In this document: one piece after another, positions 1-9,154 of the stretch
Layout: every line of letters starts with the position of its first letter
Numbering within the stretch: position 1 is the first letter of the stretch
Assembly: GCA_023384355.1 (NCBI GenBank)
Contig: JAHDWL010000023.1
Coordinates: 1 to 47,549 of the forward strand
From: Anaerolineae bacterium
GTDB taxonomy: Bacteria; Chloroflexota; Anaerolineae; Promineifilales; Promineifilaceae
DNA: 47,549 bases
Direction of reading: 5' to 3'
Program-made: the position numbers and the translations under genes
Notes under the pieces: model-generated
Databases searched by the model: none
Told to the model about the DNA's origin: nothing
What the model saw: the letters and a program-made list of their open reading frames with translations, nothing else

Positions 1-1137
1 TCCATCGTAGATGCGCGCCGCCCGCTCGTGGCGATACCAGAAAGCCAGCGGCGTCTCGTCGGTCATGCCCATCGCGCCGTGGACCTGAATGGCCCGGTCG
101 AGGACCCGTTGCAGCACTCCGGCCACGTGGAACTTGATGAGCGAGATGTCGTCGCGGGCGGCATAGGCTCCCTCGGTGTCGATCTTGCGCGCCGTGTTCA
201 GCACCAGCAGCCGGGCCGCGTCGATCTCCGCCCGACTCTCGGCCACCCACGTCTGCACCGGCCCCGTCTCGGCCAGCGTCCGCCCCGGCGCGAGTTCCCG
301 CAGCGCCGCTTGCCGGCACATCAAGTCGAAGGCGCGCTCGCAGATGCCGATCCAGCGCATACAATGGTGGATGCGCCCGGGGCCGAGCCGCTGCTGGGCA
401 ATGGCGAAGCCCATCCCTTCTTCGCCGAGGCGATTGGCCTGCGGCACGCGGCAGTCGTTGTAGCGAATCTCGGCGTGGCTGGCCCAACCCTGCCCGCGCT
501 CGCCCATGACCGACGTATTCTCGACGATCTGAAATCCGGGCGTGTTGGTGGGCACGATGATCATACTGGCCCGCTGGTAGCGGGACGCGGCCGCGTCAGT
601 GACGGCCATGACAATGGCGAAGGCCGCGCCGTCGGCGGCCGTCGTGAACCATTTATGGCCATTGATGATGTAGTCGTCATCGTCTTTTTCGGCCGTGGTG
701 CTGAGCCACGTCGGGTTAGACCCGGCGTTCTCCGGCTCTGTCATCGAGAAGCAACTGCGCACATCCCCGGTCAGCAGCGGCATCAGAAATCGCTCTTTCT
801 GTTCCGGTGTGCCGTGCTCGATAAGGATCTCCATGTTGCCCGCGTCCGGAGCCTGGCAGTTCAGGACGAGATGGCCGAGTGGCGTGCGCCCCAGCACTTC
901 GCTGACCAAGCCGTGGTCGAAAAGCGACAGCCCCATGCCGCCGTAGTCGGCGGGAATCTGCGGCAGCCAGAAACCGAGGCGCTTCGCTTGCTGCCGCTTC
1001 TCTTCCACCAATGGCAACAGCGTGTCGAAGTCATGGTGCAGGAAAGAGCGTTCCAGCGGCATCAATTCCTCACGAACAAACTCATCCAGCGTCGTCAGGA
1101 GCAGTCGCATCTCAGCTGAGGGCGATTCAAAGGGCAT
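1..1137 (-). CDS. Acyl-CoA dehydrogenase, ACAD10/11-like (3' end cut by window edge)
   Basis: FAD-dependent alpha,beta-dehydrogenation of an acyl-CoA. The reading frame runs without a stop from the ATG at 1137 to base 1, giving 379 residues; the usual family length is about 400, so only the C-terminal tip is missing. Visible signatures are TEPENAGSNP near residue 131 (flavin/substrate loop), GPGRIHHCMRW near 255 and IQVHGAMGMTDE near 350, followed by the YRHERAARIYDG stretch. The GRIHHCMR motif is typical of the ACAD10/ACAD11 branch rather than of short-chain ACADs. The start has a strong ribosome site (GGGAGGTGA) directly upstream. Substrate chain length cannot be told. No partner electron-transfer flavoprotein gene is in view. 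Confidence 0.93.
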   Translation of the reverse strand, partial: MPFESPSAEMRLLLTTLDEFVREELMPLERSFLHHDFDTLLPLVEEKRQQAKRLGFWLPQIPADYGGMGLSLFDHGLVSEVLGRTPLGHLVLNCQAPDAGNMEILIEHGTPEQKERFLMPLLTGDVRSCFSMTEPENAGSNPTWLSTTAEKDDDDYIINGHKWFTTAADGAAFAIVMAVTDAAASRYQRASMIIVPTNTPGFQIVENTSVMGERGQGWASHAEIRYNDCRVPQANRLGEEGMGFAIAQQRLGPGRIHHCMRWIGICERAFDLMCRQAALRELAPGRTLAETGPVQTWVAESRAEIDAARLLVLNTARKIDTEGAYAARDDISLIKFHVAGVLQRVLDRAIQVHGAMGMTDETPLAFWYRHERAARIYDG

Positions 1138-1246
1138 GGCTCACCTCCCGGGGAATGAGGATTCGCGGGATCACAGATCGATCAAACGCCTGTCGACCGG
1201 TTTCGGCTTGCTGCCTGATTGCCGTGATCCATCGGCAGTCAGTTGT

Positions 1247-1663
1247 TCAGGCGGAAAAGAATTCCACGGCCGCGTCGGAGTCGTCAAATATCCTCAGGAA
1301 CGTGTTGAATCCGGTCATCTCCAGCGTCTTGCGCACGCGACCCTGTGGGTTGACAATCACACAACCGGACTCGTAGCCCCGCTCGACATCCGTCGCGATG
1401 GTGTGGAAGGCGCTCCAACCCAACTCCGGGCTGGGTGGCTGCTCGCCGCGCATGATCAGCGCGGCACTGTGGAGTGAAACCAACCCGGAACTGGAGAGAA
1501 ACTTGAGGTCGGAAAGATCGAGCACAAGTTGCCGCGCGCCCTCGCTGTAAAGCACGCGCACGCGTTCGATGACATCGAGGTAATTCGTCGCGTCCAGTTC
1601 GCCGCTGAGGTTTAGGATGACGGTTGCCGGTGAACCGTCCACGGTGCTGCTGTTCATCTCCAT
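1247..1663 (-). CDS. STAS-domain protein, anti-sigma-factor antagonist-like
   Basis: A 138-residue single STAS domain, the fold of SpoIIAA/RsbV anti-anti-sigma factors, which bind an anti-sigma kinase and are switched by serine phosphorylation. The core motif DLSDLKFLSSSGL (about residues 49-61) carries serines at the position that is phosphorylated in SpoIIAA, but the Asp usually before it (DSSGL) is Ser here. The C-terminal half (residues 80-138) is longer than in minimal STAS proteins. The reading frame extends upstream to 1768, but the ATG at 1663 has an AGGAGG ribosome site 8 nt before it, so I start there. No anti-sigma kinase or sigma factor is next to it, so the partner is unknown. 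Confidence 0.82.
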   Translation of the reverse strand: MEMNSSTVDGSPATVILNLSGELDATNYLDVIERVRVLYSEGARQLVLDLSDLKFLSSSGLVSLHSAALIMRGEQPPSPELGWSAFHTIATDVERGYESGCVIVNPQGRVRKTLEMTGFNTFLRIFDDSDAAVEFFSA

Positions 1664-1987
1664 GAATGGTGCCTCCTGATCGCTTTTTGCATACAGGTTA
1701 TCCAAAGGAACGTCTGCCGGATAATTGTAGCGATTCCTTCCCAGACTGCCACAACGCGGGTTGCCCATATCTTCGTTAACGTGTATAAATACCTATATCC
1801 GCTGCCGAGTGACCGGCGGAAGCATCTTGAAAAATCACCTCGCGCAGTTGTAACCCACCCAACAAACGCCATATTAACTTCGATGATGATATCGAAAACG
1901 ATTGTTGCCGGTTGCATTCTAACGTGAAGCTTCAAAGCCCTATCTCAACGCACCGAGGTCGGGAAATAAACCTAACAGGGAGATGAA
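1664..1987. other. Divergent intergenic region between STAS gene and LysM gene
   Basis: 324 bases, richer in A and T than the flanking genes. It must hold the promoters for both divergent genes, but I could not pick a convincing -35/-10 pair. The plus-strand gene has an AGGGAGATGA ribosome site ending next to its ATG. Open frames here do not resemble proteins. Confidence 0.5.
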
Positions 1988-2971
1988 ATGTCAAAGGAAA
2001 AATTATCCGCTTCTGAATGGGAAACAGTGAAATACGCGCCTTATTGGGTTAACCAGGCGCTGGCCGAGGCCGATGGCCGGGTGTCATTCTTCACAAAGCG
2101 GCGTGAGAGCAAGGCGTTCGAGAAGGCCATCAAAGAGTATAAATCCGGCAATGCTCTGGTCAATGATATCATTAAGGATGACAGCGACGCGCCGAAAACC
2201 ATCGGCAAAGCGTCGCAGGCCGACGCCGAGAAGGCGCTGAACCAGATCGCGGCCATCGTCGAGCAAAAATTGGGCGCCGACGATCTGAAGGCGCTCTCGG
2301 ATTTTCTGCTTAAGGTGGGTCACTCCGTGGCAAACGCTTCACTCGATGGCGGCGCGGGTAATGCCAAACCGGTATCCGAGAAAGAGGCGACCGCCCTGCT
2401 GCGGATCGAGAGCGCGTTGAAAGTCAGCGCTTCCTACGCCACGGCCCACGCCGCCACAGCCGCTGCGGCCGCCACGACCCAGCCGGTCCCCGCTGCCAAA
2501 CCCAGCTCGTCGGCCAAGCCCGCTCCTGCACCCGCCCGTGACGACGAGGCCGACAAGAAGAAAGAGCAGGAGAAAAACCTGGCCGAGGCTCGCGAGCGCC
2601 AGGAGAAGGCCCGCGAGCAGGCTGAAGCCGAAAAGAAGGAAGCGGCAGCCAAGGAGCGTCTGGAAGCTGCGCGCAAGGAGACCGAGGAGCGCCAACAGGC
2701 CGCCGCGGCCGAGCGCGAGGCCAAGGAAAAGGCCGAGGCCGAAGCTGCCCGCAAGGAAGCCGAGGCCAAGGCGGCCGCCGCCGCGCCCAAATATACCCAG
2801 TTCATCGCCGAGCACACTGTGCAGCCGGGCGATAACCTGAGCTTCATCTCGCAGAAGTATTACGGCCACCAGGGCAACTTCCGCATCATCTACGAAGCCA
2901 ACAAGGACGTCATCGGCGACAATATGAACCTGATCCGGCCGGGGCAGGTGTTGAAGATTCCGAAGCTGTAA
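1988..2971 (+). CDS. LysM-domain protein with long charged Ala/Glu/Lys-rich helix
   Basis: 327 residues. Residues 1-150 form a helical domain I do not recognise (starts MSKEKLSASEWETVKYAPYW). Residues 150-185 are Ala/Pro rich, 185-265 are a nearly uninterrupted run of Ala, Glu, Lys and Arg expected to form a long coiled coil, and 275-327 are one LysM domain (HTVQPGDNLSFISQKYYG to LKIPKL), which binds GlcNAc-containing glycans such as peptidoglycan. There is no signal peptide or membrane segment, so either it is cytoplasmic like the LysM protein YgaU/Kbp or it leaves the cell by another route. Followed by a strong terminator. Single-gene unit. Confidence 0.85.
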   Translation: MSKEKLSASEWETVKYAPYWVNQALAEADGRVSFFTKRRESKAFEKAIKEYKSGNALVNDIIKDDSDAPKTIGKASQADAEKALNQIAAIVEQKLGADDLKALSDFLLKVGHSVANASLDGGAGNAKPVSEKEATALLRIESALKVSASYATAHAATAAAAATTQPVPAAKPSSSAKPAPAPARDDEADKKKEQEKNLAEARERQEKAREQAEAEKKEAAAKERLEAARKETEERQQAAAAEREAKEKAEAEAARKEAEAKAAAAAPKYTQFIAEHTVQPGDNLSFISQKYYGHQGNFRIIYEANKDVIGDNMNLIRPGQVLKIPKL

Positions 2972-2993
2972 GCCGACTATTTTTGAGGTAAAT

Positions 2994-3031
2994 AAAAAGA
3001 GCCGCCATCACTCAGGATAGCGGCTCTTTTT
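2994..3031. terminator. Bidirectional intrinsic terminator (LysM gene / lon)
   Basis: Perfect 12-bp inverted repeat, AAAAAGAGCCGC at 2994-3005 and its complement GCGGCTCTTTTT at 3020-3031, with a 14-nt loop. The A-run on one arm and T-run on the other give a U-tract in both directions, so it can end transcription of the LysM gene from the left and of lon from the right. Confidence 0.92.
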
Positions 3032-3055
3032 GATTGAATGGATGGAATGGAAGTC

Positions 3056-5467
3056 CTAGCTGACCCGGCCAATCCGTTTCCCGCTGTTCCCGCTCGCCAC
3101 CGGCGGGATGATAGCCGGCTCCGGTGCCTTCTCCGGCTCACCCACCTTCATCGGCGGCCCAACCGGCTCCAGCAGGGCCACGGCCATCACCTCGTCCAGG
3201 TGGCTGACCGGGATCAGTTCCAGGTCCTGGCGCACGCGCTCCGGCAACTCCGGGATATCCTTGGCGTTGCCCTTCGGCAGCAGCACGGTCTTGATACCTG
3301 CCCGGTGGGCGGCGATGGTCTTCGACTTCAGGCCGCCGATGGGCAGTACCTTGCCGCGCAGCGTCACCTCGCCGGTCATGGCCACGTCGCGACGCACCGG
3401 CCGCCGGGTGAAGGCGGAGATGATCGCCGTCGCCATGGCAATGCCCGCGCTGGGACCGTCCTTCGGCGTCGCCCCGTCAGGCACGTGGATATGGACGTTG
3501 ACTTTATCAAATAGCGTCGGTTCAAGTCCCAGCGCCCGCGCGTTGGCTCGCGCATAAGTCAGTGCCGCCTGGGCCGATTCCTGCATCACATCGCCCAGCG
3601 AACCGGTCAGCGTGACGCGCCCCGTGCCCTCGCTCAGGCTCACCTCGATGGGCAGCGTGTTGCCGCCGTAGCTGTTGACGGCCAGTCCGGTCACCAGGCC
3701 GACTTCGTCCAGCTCCTCGATGACGCCGTAAGTGAACTTGCGCGGCCCCATGATCTCCTCGACTTCCGCTTCGGTCATGTGGAACGGCCCCGTCTCGCCG
3801 GACGCCACGCGCACAGCCAGCTTGCGCACGACCTTGCCCAGGTTGCGCTCCAGCTGGCGCACGCCCGCCTCCAGCGTGTAGTAACGGATCAATCCACGCA
3901 ACGCCTCATCGGTGATCGTGACCTCGACGCCACCGATACCGTTGGCCTCTTGCTGCTTCTTCAACAGGTATTGCCGGGCAATGGCCAGCTTCTCGTCCTC
4001 GATGTAGCCGGGCATGGAGATGGTCTCCATCCGGTCCAGCAACGGGGCCGGGATGGTGCTGAGCTGATTCGAAGTGGTGATGAAGATCACCTGGCTCAGG
4101 TCAAACGGCACTTCCAGATAATGGTCAATGAAGTTGTGGTTCTGCTCGGGGTCGAGCACTTCCAGCAGCGCCGACGCCGGGTCGCCCCGCCAGTCCGTGC
4201 CGACCTTGTCGATCTCGTCCAGGACGATAACCGGGTTGCGCGTCTTGGCGTCGCGCAGGGCACGGATGATGCGGCCGGGAATCGCTCCGATGTAGGTGCG
4301 ACGATGACCGCGAATCTCAGCCTCATCGCGCACTCCGCCCAGGCTGATGCGCACCATCTCGCGGCCGATGGCCCGCGCCACCGATGTGGCGATCGAGGTC
4401 TTGCCCACGCCGGGCGGCCCGTTGAGGTTGATGATCGCGCCCTTCATGTCCTTGCCGGCCAGCTTGCGCACCGCCACATACTCGACAATGCGTTCCTTGA
4501 CGTCGTCCAGTCCGTAATGATCGGCGTCGAGGACCTCGCGCACGTGGGCGATGTCGAAGTTGTCCTCTGTCTCGTTGTTCCACGGCAACTCCGTCAGCCA
4601 CTCCAGGTAGGTACGGATGACGCTGGCCTCGGCCGATTGCTGCCCCTGATATTCAAGGCGCTTCAACTCGCTCAACGCGCGCTCCAGCACTTTTTCCGGC
4701 ATGCCGGCATTCTCGATCTTGGTTCGCAGATCGTCGGGGTTGTCATCGCTGTCGTCGCCCAGTTCCTTGCGGATAGCCTTCATCTGCTCCCGCAGCATGT
4801 AATCACGTTGGGCCTTCTCCGCGCCCTCGCGGGCGTCGGTCTGAATCTTGCTGCGGATGTCGGCAATGCGCACTTCCTGCCGCAGGTGCTCCAGGAGGAT
4901 CTCCAGCCGGGCGCGGCCGTTGAGGTTCATCAACAAGCCGACTTCGATCTCGAATGACAGGTTGATCAGCCCGGCGATGTAGTCGGCCAGCTCGCCGGTC
5001 GTCTTGCTGGCGCGGGTCATGGTCATCACCTGCTGGTTGGTCTCGCCGACGAGTTCGATGTATTTCTCCAGATAGGCGATTGCTTCCAGCTTCAGGTTCT
5101 CATCAACAGCGTCTTCCTCGGCCAGCTCTTCATAGCGGCCGATAAGAAAAGGTTCCGTGCCCTCGATGCCAACCAGTTGCACGCGACGATGCAACTCGAC
5201 CAGCATCTGGATACCGACGGGCGTGCGCAGCATGTCGCGCGCCGTGGCGAGGATGCCGACGGGGAAAACGTCATCCGTGCCGGGCGTCTCCACCTCGGCG
5301 TCGCGCTGGACGACGATCAGCAGATCGCCACCGCGCTCAATGGCCGCCTGGGCGGCCGCCAGCGATGCCCGCCGACCGATAGAAACGGTCGTCGTCACGC
5401 CGGGAAAAACCGTGCCCCCTCGCAGGGGTACGACTGGGATTGGTTTCGATTCGTAATGCTCGTTCAT
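3056..5467 (-). CDS. lon: ATP-dependent Lon protease (LonA type)
   Basis: 803 residues, normal for LonA. The N-terminal substrate-binding domain starts at [13 protein letters not shown] and runs to about residue 200, followed by a helical segment. The AAA+ module has Walker [10 protein letters not shown] at 350-358 and Walker B VIVLDEID at 413-420. The C-terminal peptidase has catalytic Ser673 in [11 protein letters not shown] and Lys716 in GGLKSK, with the same 43-residue spacing as Ser679/Lys722 in E. coli. The hexameric enzyme degrades damaged and regulatory proteins in the cytoplasm. One oddity: at the start of the protease domain the usual GLAWT.xGG reads GLAVNSYGG. An extra Pro/Gly-rich tail follows residue 770. 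A possible ribosome site is AAGGG five bases before the ATG. Confidence 0.98.
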   Translation of the reverse strand: MNEHYESKPIPVVPLRGGTVFPGVTTTVSIGRRASLAAAQAAIERGGDLLIVVQRDAEVETPGTDDVFPVGILATARDMLRTPVGIQMLVELHRRVQLVGIEGTEPFLIGRYEELAEEDAVDENLKLEAIAYLEKYIELVGETNQQVMTMTRASKTTGELADYIAGLINLSFEIEVGLLMNLNGRARLEILLEHLRQEVRIADIRSKIQTDAREGAEKAQRDYMLREQMKAIRKELGDDSDDNPDDLRTKIENAGMPEKVLERALSELKRLEYQGQQSAEASVIRTYLEWLTELPWNNETEDNFDIAHVREVLDADHYGLDDVKERIVEYVAVRKLAGKDMKGAIINLNGPPGVGKTSIATSVARAIGREMVRISLGGVRDEAEIRGHRRTYIGAIPGRIIRALRDAKTRNPVIVLDEIDKVGTDWRGDPASALLEVLDPEQNHNFIDHYLEVPFDLSQVIFITTSNQLSTIPAPLLDRMETISMPGYIEDEKLAIARQYLLKKQQEANGIGGVEVTITDEALRGLIRYYTLEAGVRQLERNLGKVVRKLAVRVASGETGPFHMTEAEVEEIMGPRKFTYGVIEELDEVGLVTGLAVNSYGGNTLPIEVSLSEGTGRVTLTGSLGDVMQESAQAALTYARANARALGLEPTLFDKVNVHIHVPDGATPKDGPSAGIAMATAIISAFTRRPVRRDVAMTGEVTLRGKVLPIGGLKSKTIAAHRAGIKTVLLPKGNAKDIPELPERVRQDLELIPVSHLDEVMAVALLEPVGPPMKVGEPEKAPEPAIIPPVASGNSGKRIGRVS

Positions 5468-5635
5468 AACTACCCTTACGCGTTCGTCAGAGGCACGAAT
5501 TGCGATGATGGGATTCTACCGGTCACTGATATACATTACGATAGCGGAACATATGAGTTGTGTTAGATCGTGAAAGTTCGCCGGTGGATTATTCAAATCC
5601 ACACATGAATTGCCCAATTTGGCACCGACAAAGAG

Positions 5636-5663
5636 AAAAAGCCCTCGAACTATTCGAGGGCTT
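5636..5663 (-). terminator. Intrinsic terminator after tRNA-Asp
   Basis: Inverted repeat AAGCCCTCGAA (5639-5649) with TTCGAGGGCTT (5653-5663) and a 3-nt loop. Read on the minus strand it is followed by TTTTT, placing a classic terminator about 24 nt beyond the 3' end of the tRNA gene. Confidence 0.88.
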
Positions 5664-5686
5664 AAAGCCAATCGTATTTGACTGGA

Positions 5687-5759
5687 CGGGAGCGACGGGG
5701 ATCGAACCCGCGATCTTCGGCTTGACAGGCCGACGTGTTAACCGCTACACCACGCCCCC
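5687..5759 (-). tRNA. tRNA-Asp (anticodon GTC)
   Basis: Read on the minus strand the gene starts GGGGGCG and ends CGCTCCC plus discriminator G; the seven acceptor pairs form with one G-U. The anticodon loop is CTGTCAA (anticodon GTC) on a five-pair stem CGGCC... ending in AAGCCG, and the T loop contains GGTTCGATCC. A G discriminator fits tRNA-Asp. CCA is not encoded (the genome reads TCC after the discriminator), so it must be added by the CCA enzyme. Confidence 0.96.
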
Positions 5760-5861
5760 TGGGTGCAAGTCAGGATATTACCAGATACCAGTGAACGTGT
5801 CAACCGGAAATGAAGCGGGTTTTCTTAAAAGAAAAAGGGCGATGTGCATCGTGTTCCTGGC

Positions 5862-6743
5862 TCAGGTCGGCACCCAACTGAGAAACTCAATGTTTCGCGC
5901 CTCGAACTTGCCCGATGGGTGTCGCGATTCGACCAGCTCAAACTGGAAAATATGGTTATAGCTCGGCAAGTTGAGCGGATCGACACTGTCGGGCAGACTG
6001 GAATCGTGAAAATAGGCGGTCCCGTAGGGAGAGTCGGGATTCTGCGTGTCCGTCAGCCAGAGCTTCGAGCCTGTTGCCCTTAGAAACCTCATAAATCCAT
6101 AATTCTGTTTGTGGAAATAGCATGTGCCGCGCACAACGGAGCCGATTTCTCCCCATTCCACCTCATCTCCCGACGTGCCGCCGTTGGTGAATGTCGGCAC
6201 AAGATCGGGCACGAGATAGCCGGATATGAACAAATCGGATTCGCGCCGAAGGTCGGCCGAGGCGTTATCCAGCGCGACCACTTCCACGCGACACCCCTTG
6301 TTCTGCACAGCATGGACGACCCGCGTGAAATCACCGTCGCCGGTCACCAGCATGACACGATCCAGATTCTCGGATTGCAGCAGCATGTCCACAGCCAGGT
6401 CGAGGTCGGCATTGGCCTTGCCATAGCGCTTGCCGCTTTCGTCCTCATACCAGCGGACTTCCTTGATCATGACTTTGTAACCAAACTCCCGCAGCAACGA
6501 ATAAAACCGCTGGGTGCTCTTCTCATAGATCGGATCAGCCCGCGCGCGATCCGCATCAAAGCTGACGTAGGCGTTGAGCCGCACCGGTTCTGCGCCGTCG
6601 CGGCAGGCGAACTCCCGCAAGACGTCATAGCGCATGCGAAATCCGCCGTTGCGGTACATATTGGCTGTATCGACGTAGATACCAATTCTGGAAAACGAGC
6701 GTGTGTTTTGCATGGAGATTATTTTTGTCCCATCCGAATCCAT
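5862..6743 (-). CDS. NYN-domain nuclease-like protein (LabA/DUF88) with cold-shock-like C-terminal domain
   Basis: Up to 293 residues. The N-terminal half is a NYN (PIN-like) domain: IGIYVDTANMY with the first acidic residue, then KANADLDLAVDMLL and VMLVTGDGDFTRVV with the Asp cluster expected to bind metal and cut RNA, then CRVEVVALDNASADLRRESDLF. Residues about 200-290 look like an OB-fold cold-shock domain (GTCYFHKQNYGFMRFL, GTAYFHDSSL, KFEARNIEFL), a nucleic-acid-binding unit. Two in-frame ATGs, at 6743 and 6713, are possible and neither has a Shine-Dalgarno; the shorter one puts the NYN core right at the N-terminus. It lies just upstream of tRNA-Asp on the same strand. RNase activity is an inference. 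Confidence 0.82.
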   Translation of the reverse strand: MDSDGTKIISMQNTRSFSRIGIYVDTANMYRNGGFRMRYDVLREFACRDGAEPVRLNAYVSFDADRARADPIYEKSTQRFYSLLREFGYKVMIKEVRWYEDESGKRYGKANADLDLAVDMLLQSENLDRVMLVTGDGDFTRVVHAVQNKGCRVEVVALDNASADLRRESDLFISGYLVPDLVPTFTNGGTSGDEVEWGEIGSVVRGTCYFHKQNYGFMRFLRATGSKLWLTDTQNPDSPYGTAYFHDSSLPDSVDPLNLPSYNHIFQFELVESRHPSGKFEARNIEFLSWVPT

Positions 6744-6900
6744 GAAATACAGAAATTATTGGAATCGTATTTTCCTGTTGAGGTTAATTATCCGCGAGAA
6801 GGCGGCCGATCTCGCCGCACTCTCAAATATCGTTCTGACGAATTGTACAATTCCCGGCCCACACGGCGAGATCAAATTGCCGATCGCAAGAAAAAACCTC

Positions 6901-6930
6901 TTGACACGGAAGAATATATGAATGTATACT
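6901..6930 (+). promoter_or_regulatory. Sigma-70-like promoter for the ROK regulator gene
   Basis: TTGACA at 6901-6906 (perfect -35), 18-nt spacer, TATACT at 6925-6930 (-10). The predicted start of transcription falls inside the palindrome at 6936-6956, about 50 nt before the ROK gene's ATG. Confidence 0.75.
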
Positions 6931-6935
6931 TACTT

Positions 6936-6956
6936 TGTAAGTTAACTTAACTTACA
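6936..6956. promoter_or_regulatory. Perfect 21-bp palindromic operator overlapping the transcription start
   Basis: The arm TGTAAGTTAA (6936-6945) and the arm TTAACTTACA (6947-6956) are exact reverse complements around the single base C6946. The site lies immediately downstream of the -10 box of the promoter in front of the ROK repressor gene, the ideal place for autorepression. AT-rich palindromes are typical targets of ROK repressors, so the adjacent repressor is the likely ligand; that assignment is inference. Confidence 0.75.
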
Positions 6957-6990
6957 TAGCACTTCTGATCTGTTGTGGTCCCGGGGTTTT

Positions 6991-8169
6991 ATGGAGAAGG
7001 CGACCCGCCAACAAACAAAAGATCATAACAGCCGCCTCGTTCTGAAGACTATCTTCAACGGCGGGGAGGTCAGTCGTGCCGACGTGGCCCGCCTTACCGG
7101 TCTGACCCGGCCAACCGTCTCAACAATTGTCGCCGATCTACTGGAAAATAACCTCGTAGTGGAAACCGGCCAAGGGCCATCCGCCGGCGGCAAGCGCCCT
7201 ACCCTTCTGACAATCAACGGCCAGGGACGCCATCTAATCGCCATCGACCTCAGCGGCGCGGAATTTCGCGCTGCGCGCATGAATTTGATGGGCGACATAG
7301 AAACCCGCGATGTTCGGCCGGCCGCAGGTCTACGCGGTGAAGACGCGCTCGGTGTCGTTTACGAACTGATCGAGTCGATTCTTTCCGAACCGTCCCTCCT
7401 GCTGGGCATCAGTGTGGCCACGCCGGGCCTGGTCAACCCTACCAACGGCATCGTCCTGCGCGCGGTCAACCTGGGCTGGGTTAACCTGCCTCTGCGCGAT
7501 CTGCTGGAAGCGCGTTTCAACCGGCCGGTCTACATTGCCAACGACAGCCATATGGCCGCGCTGGCGGAATATACATACGGTGGCGGGCTGGACAGCAATA
7601 ATCTGATCGCCATCCGCGTCAGCCGCGGCATCGGCGCGGGGATCATCATTGACGGCCTGCCGTTCTATGGTGACGGCTTCGGCGCGGGAGAGATCGGTCA
7701 TGTCGTAGTCGACACCGCCGGCGAACTGTGTGTTTGCGGCAACCGCGGTTGCCTGGAAACGACCAGCAGCGTGCGCGCCATCCTTCGCCGGCTTCAGACC
7801 ATCGACCGGACGCAATCAGTGTTGGCCGGCATCCACTCGCCCACCTGGCCGCAATTCGTTGAGGCTGCCCTCGCCCACGACCCCGTAGCCACCGATATCG
7901 CCGTGAATGCCGGGCATTACCTGGGCGTTGCCGCGGCCAATCTCGTCGGCGCATTTGATATCCAGACGATCGTCCTGGCCGGCCGTATAGCTGAACTGGG
8001 CGACATCCTCCTGGACGCAATGCGGGCAGAGATGCAGCAGCGCGTGTTGCCTTCCATGGCTGAGGCCACAACCTTGCGGTTTTCATCGCTCGGCCCGCGC
8101 CGAATGGCTGACCTCATCCCTCTGGGTTGTTCGGCATTGTTGCTCAATCAGGAATTAGGAATCCTATGA
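6991..8169 (+). CDS. ROK-family transcriptional regulator (NagC/XylR type)
   Basis: 392 residues from the ATG at 6991. Residues about 10-75 form a winged helix-turn-helix (NSRLVLKTIFNGGEVSRADV, then LTGLTRPTVSTIVADLLENN). The rest is the ROK sugar-sensing fold, with the catalytic-type Asp kept in IANDSHMAA, GAGEIGHVVVD, and a zinc site built from that His and CVCGNRGCLE. Such proteins repress sugar genes until the sugar or sugar phosphate binds. It is followed with a 4-nt ATGA overlap by a ROK kinase, and a cluster of amino-sugar genes lies downstream, so GlcNAc or GlcNAc-6-P is the likely inducer. A TTG at 6973 is an alternative start but makes a less typical N-terminus. Confidence 0.92.
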   Translation: MEKATRQQTKDHNSRLVLKTIFNGGEVSRADVARLTGLTRPTVSTIVADLLENNLVVETGQGPSAGGKRPTLLTINGQGRHLIAIDLSGAEFRAARMNLMGDIETRDVRPAAGLRGEDALGVVYELIESILSEPSLLLGISVATPGLVNPTNGIVLRAVNLGWVNLPLRDLLEARFNRPVYIANDSHMAALAEYTYGGGLDSNNLIAIRVSRGIGAGIIIDGLPFYGDGFGAGEIGHVVVDTAGELCVCGNRGCLETTSSVRAILRRLQTIDRTQSVLAGIHSPTWPQFVEAALAHDPVATDIAVNAGHYLGVAAANLVGAFDIQTIVLAGRIAELGDILLDAMRAEMQQRVLPSMAEATTLRFSSLGPRRMADLIPLGCSALLLNQELGIL

Positions 8170-9152
8170 ACCTGCGCGTGGGTCTGGATATCGGCGGCAC
8201 AAAGATCGCCGCGCTCGCGGTCGATCAGGCGGGCAACCCGCGCGGTAGCGCCGTTCGACCCACCGATGCCGCCACACCCGATCGACTTATCTCCGGTGTC
8301 GTGGACATCGTTGATCTGGTCCTGCAAGACGCGGGGTTACCGCGTTCGGCGCTGGTTTCCGCCGGCATCGGCATCCCTGGCCAGATTGAACCTGTCAACG
8401 GCACCGTCAGCCACGCCGTCAACCTGAATTTACGCGAGCCGTATCCACTGCGTGCCACGCTCCAGAAAGCTCTCGGCATCCCGGTGGTGCTGGAAAACGA
8501 CGTCCGGGCGGCCGCCTGGGGCGCATATCATTGGGCATGCGCGTCCGAGTCGTTGAAGAGCCTGGCTTATCTCAGCATCGGCACGGGCATCGCCGCCGGC
8601 CTCATCCTGGATGGCCATTTGTATCGTGGAGCACACGGGATGGCGGGCGAAATAGGCCACATCCCCATGGATTCTGACGGACCGCGCTGTAGTTGCGGTT
8701 CTTTTGGCTGTCTGGAAGCGCTGGCTGCCGGCCCGGCTGTCGCCGCGCGCGCCGCCGAGTCTTTACGCGGATCAGGTCTGTCAACTTATGAAGTATACAA
8801 GCTGGCCGCCACAAACCCGCAGGCAGGTCGTGTAGTCGCCCAGACTGCCGGTTATCTGAGTCGAGCCGTCCTTCTGTTGCTGATGGCCTACGACGTGGAA
8901 AAGGTTGTTATCGGCGGCGGAGTGTCGCGCGCAGGCGAAGCATTCGAACAACCATTGCGACAGGCAATGGCGGATCTTCGCTCCCATTCGCCGCTGGTTG
9001 CTTCGATGATGCCCGACAACAAGGTCGTCATCATCTCTCCCGATTATAACGCTGGGGTCATGGGTGCCGTTTACCTTGCACCCGACCGATCGCCGGAAGC
9101 CCGGCAGGAGGATAATGAGAAGAGAGAAGATTCCCGTTTGCTTACCGTTTAA
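8166..9152 (+). CDS. ROK-family sugar kinase, probable N-acetylglucosamine/glucose kinase
   Basis: 328 residues starting at the ATG that overlaps the repressor stop (ATGA), implying translational coupling. Phosphate-binding loop DIGGTK at residues 8-13, catalytic Asp112 in LENDVRAA, GEIGH at 161-165, and the ROK zinc motif with His165 and Cys175/177/182 (CSCGSFGCLE). These enzymes phosphorylate free hexoses at C6 with ATP in the cytoplasm. Nearby genes encode a GH3 hexosaminidase and NagA, which needs GlcNAc-6-P, so GlcNAc kinase (NagK-like) is the best guess; glucokinase is the alternative because sequence alone does not separate them. The last 20 or so residues are charged and poorly conserved-looking. 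Confidence 0.88.
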   Translation: MNLRVGLDIGGTKIAALAVDQAGNPRGSAVRPTDAATPDRLISGVVDIVDLVLQDAGLPRSALVSAGIGIPGQIEPVNGTVSHAVNLNLREPYPLRATLQKALGIPVVLENDVRAAAWGAYHWACASESLKSLAYLSIGTGIAAGLILDGHLYRGAHGMAGEIGHIPMDSDGPRCSCGSFGCLEALAAGPAVAARAAESLRGSGLSTYEVYKLAATNPQAGRVVAQTAGYLSRAVLLLLMAYDVEKVVIGGGVSRAGEAFEQPLRQAMADLRSHSPLVASMMPDNKVVIISPDYNAGVMGAVYLAPDRSPEARQEDNEKREDSRLLTV

Positions 9153-9154
9153 TG

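Noticed and set aside
28-1119. 363-codon plus-strand open frame over the acyl-CoA dehydrogenase
   Set aside because: Antisense shadow: the minus-strand frame has all acyl-CoA dehydrogenase motifs and a ribosome site, while this one is Arg/His/Gly rich without any domain.
3779-4957. 392-codon plus-strand frame over lon
   Set aside because: Antisense shadow of the Lon AAA+ domain.
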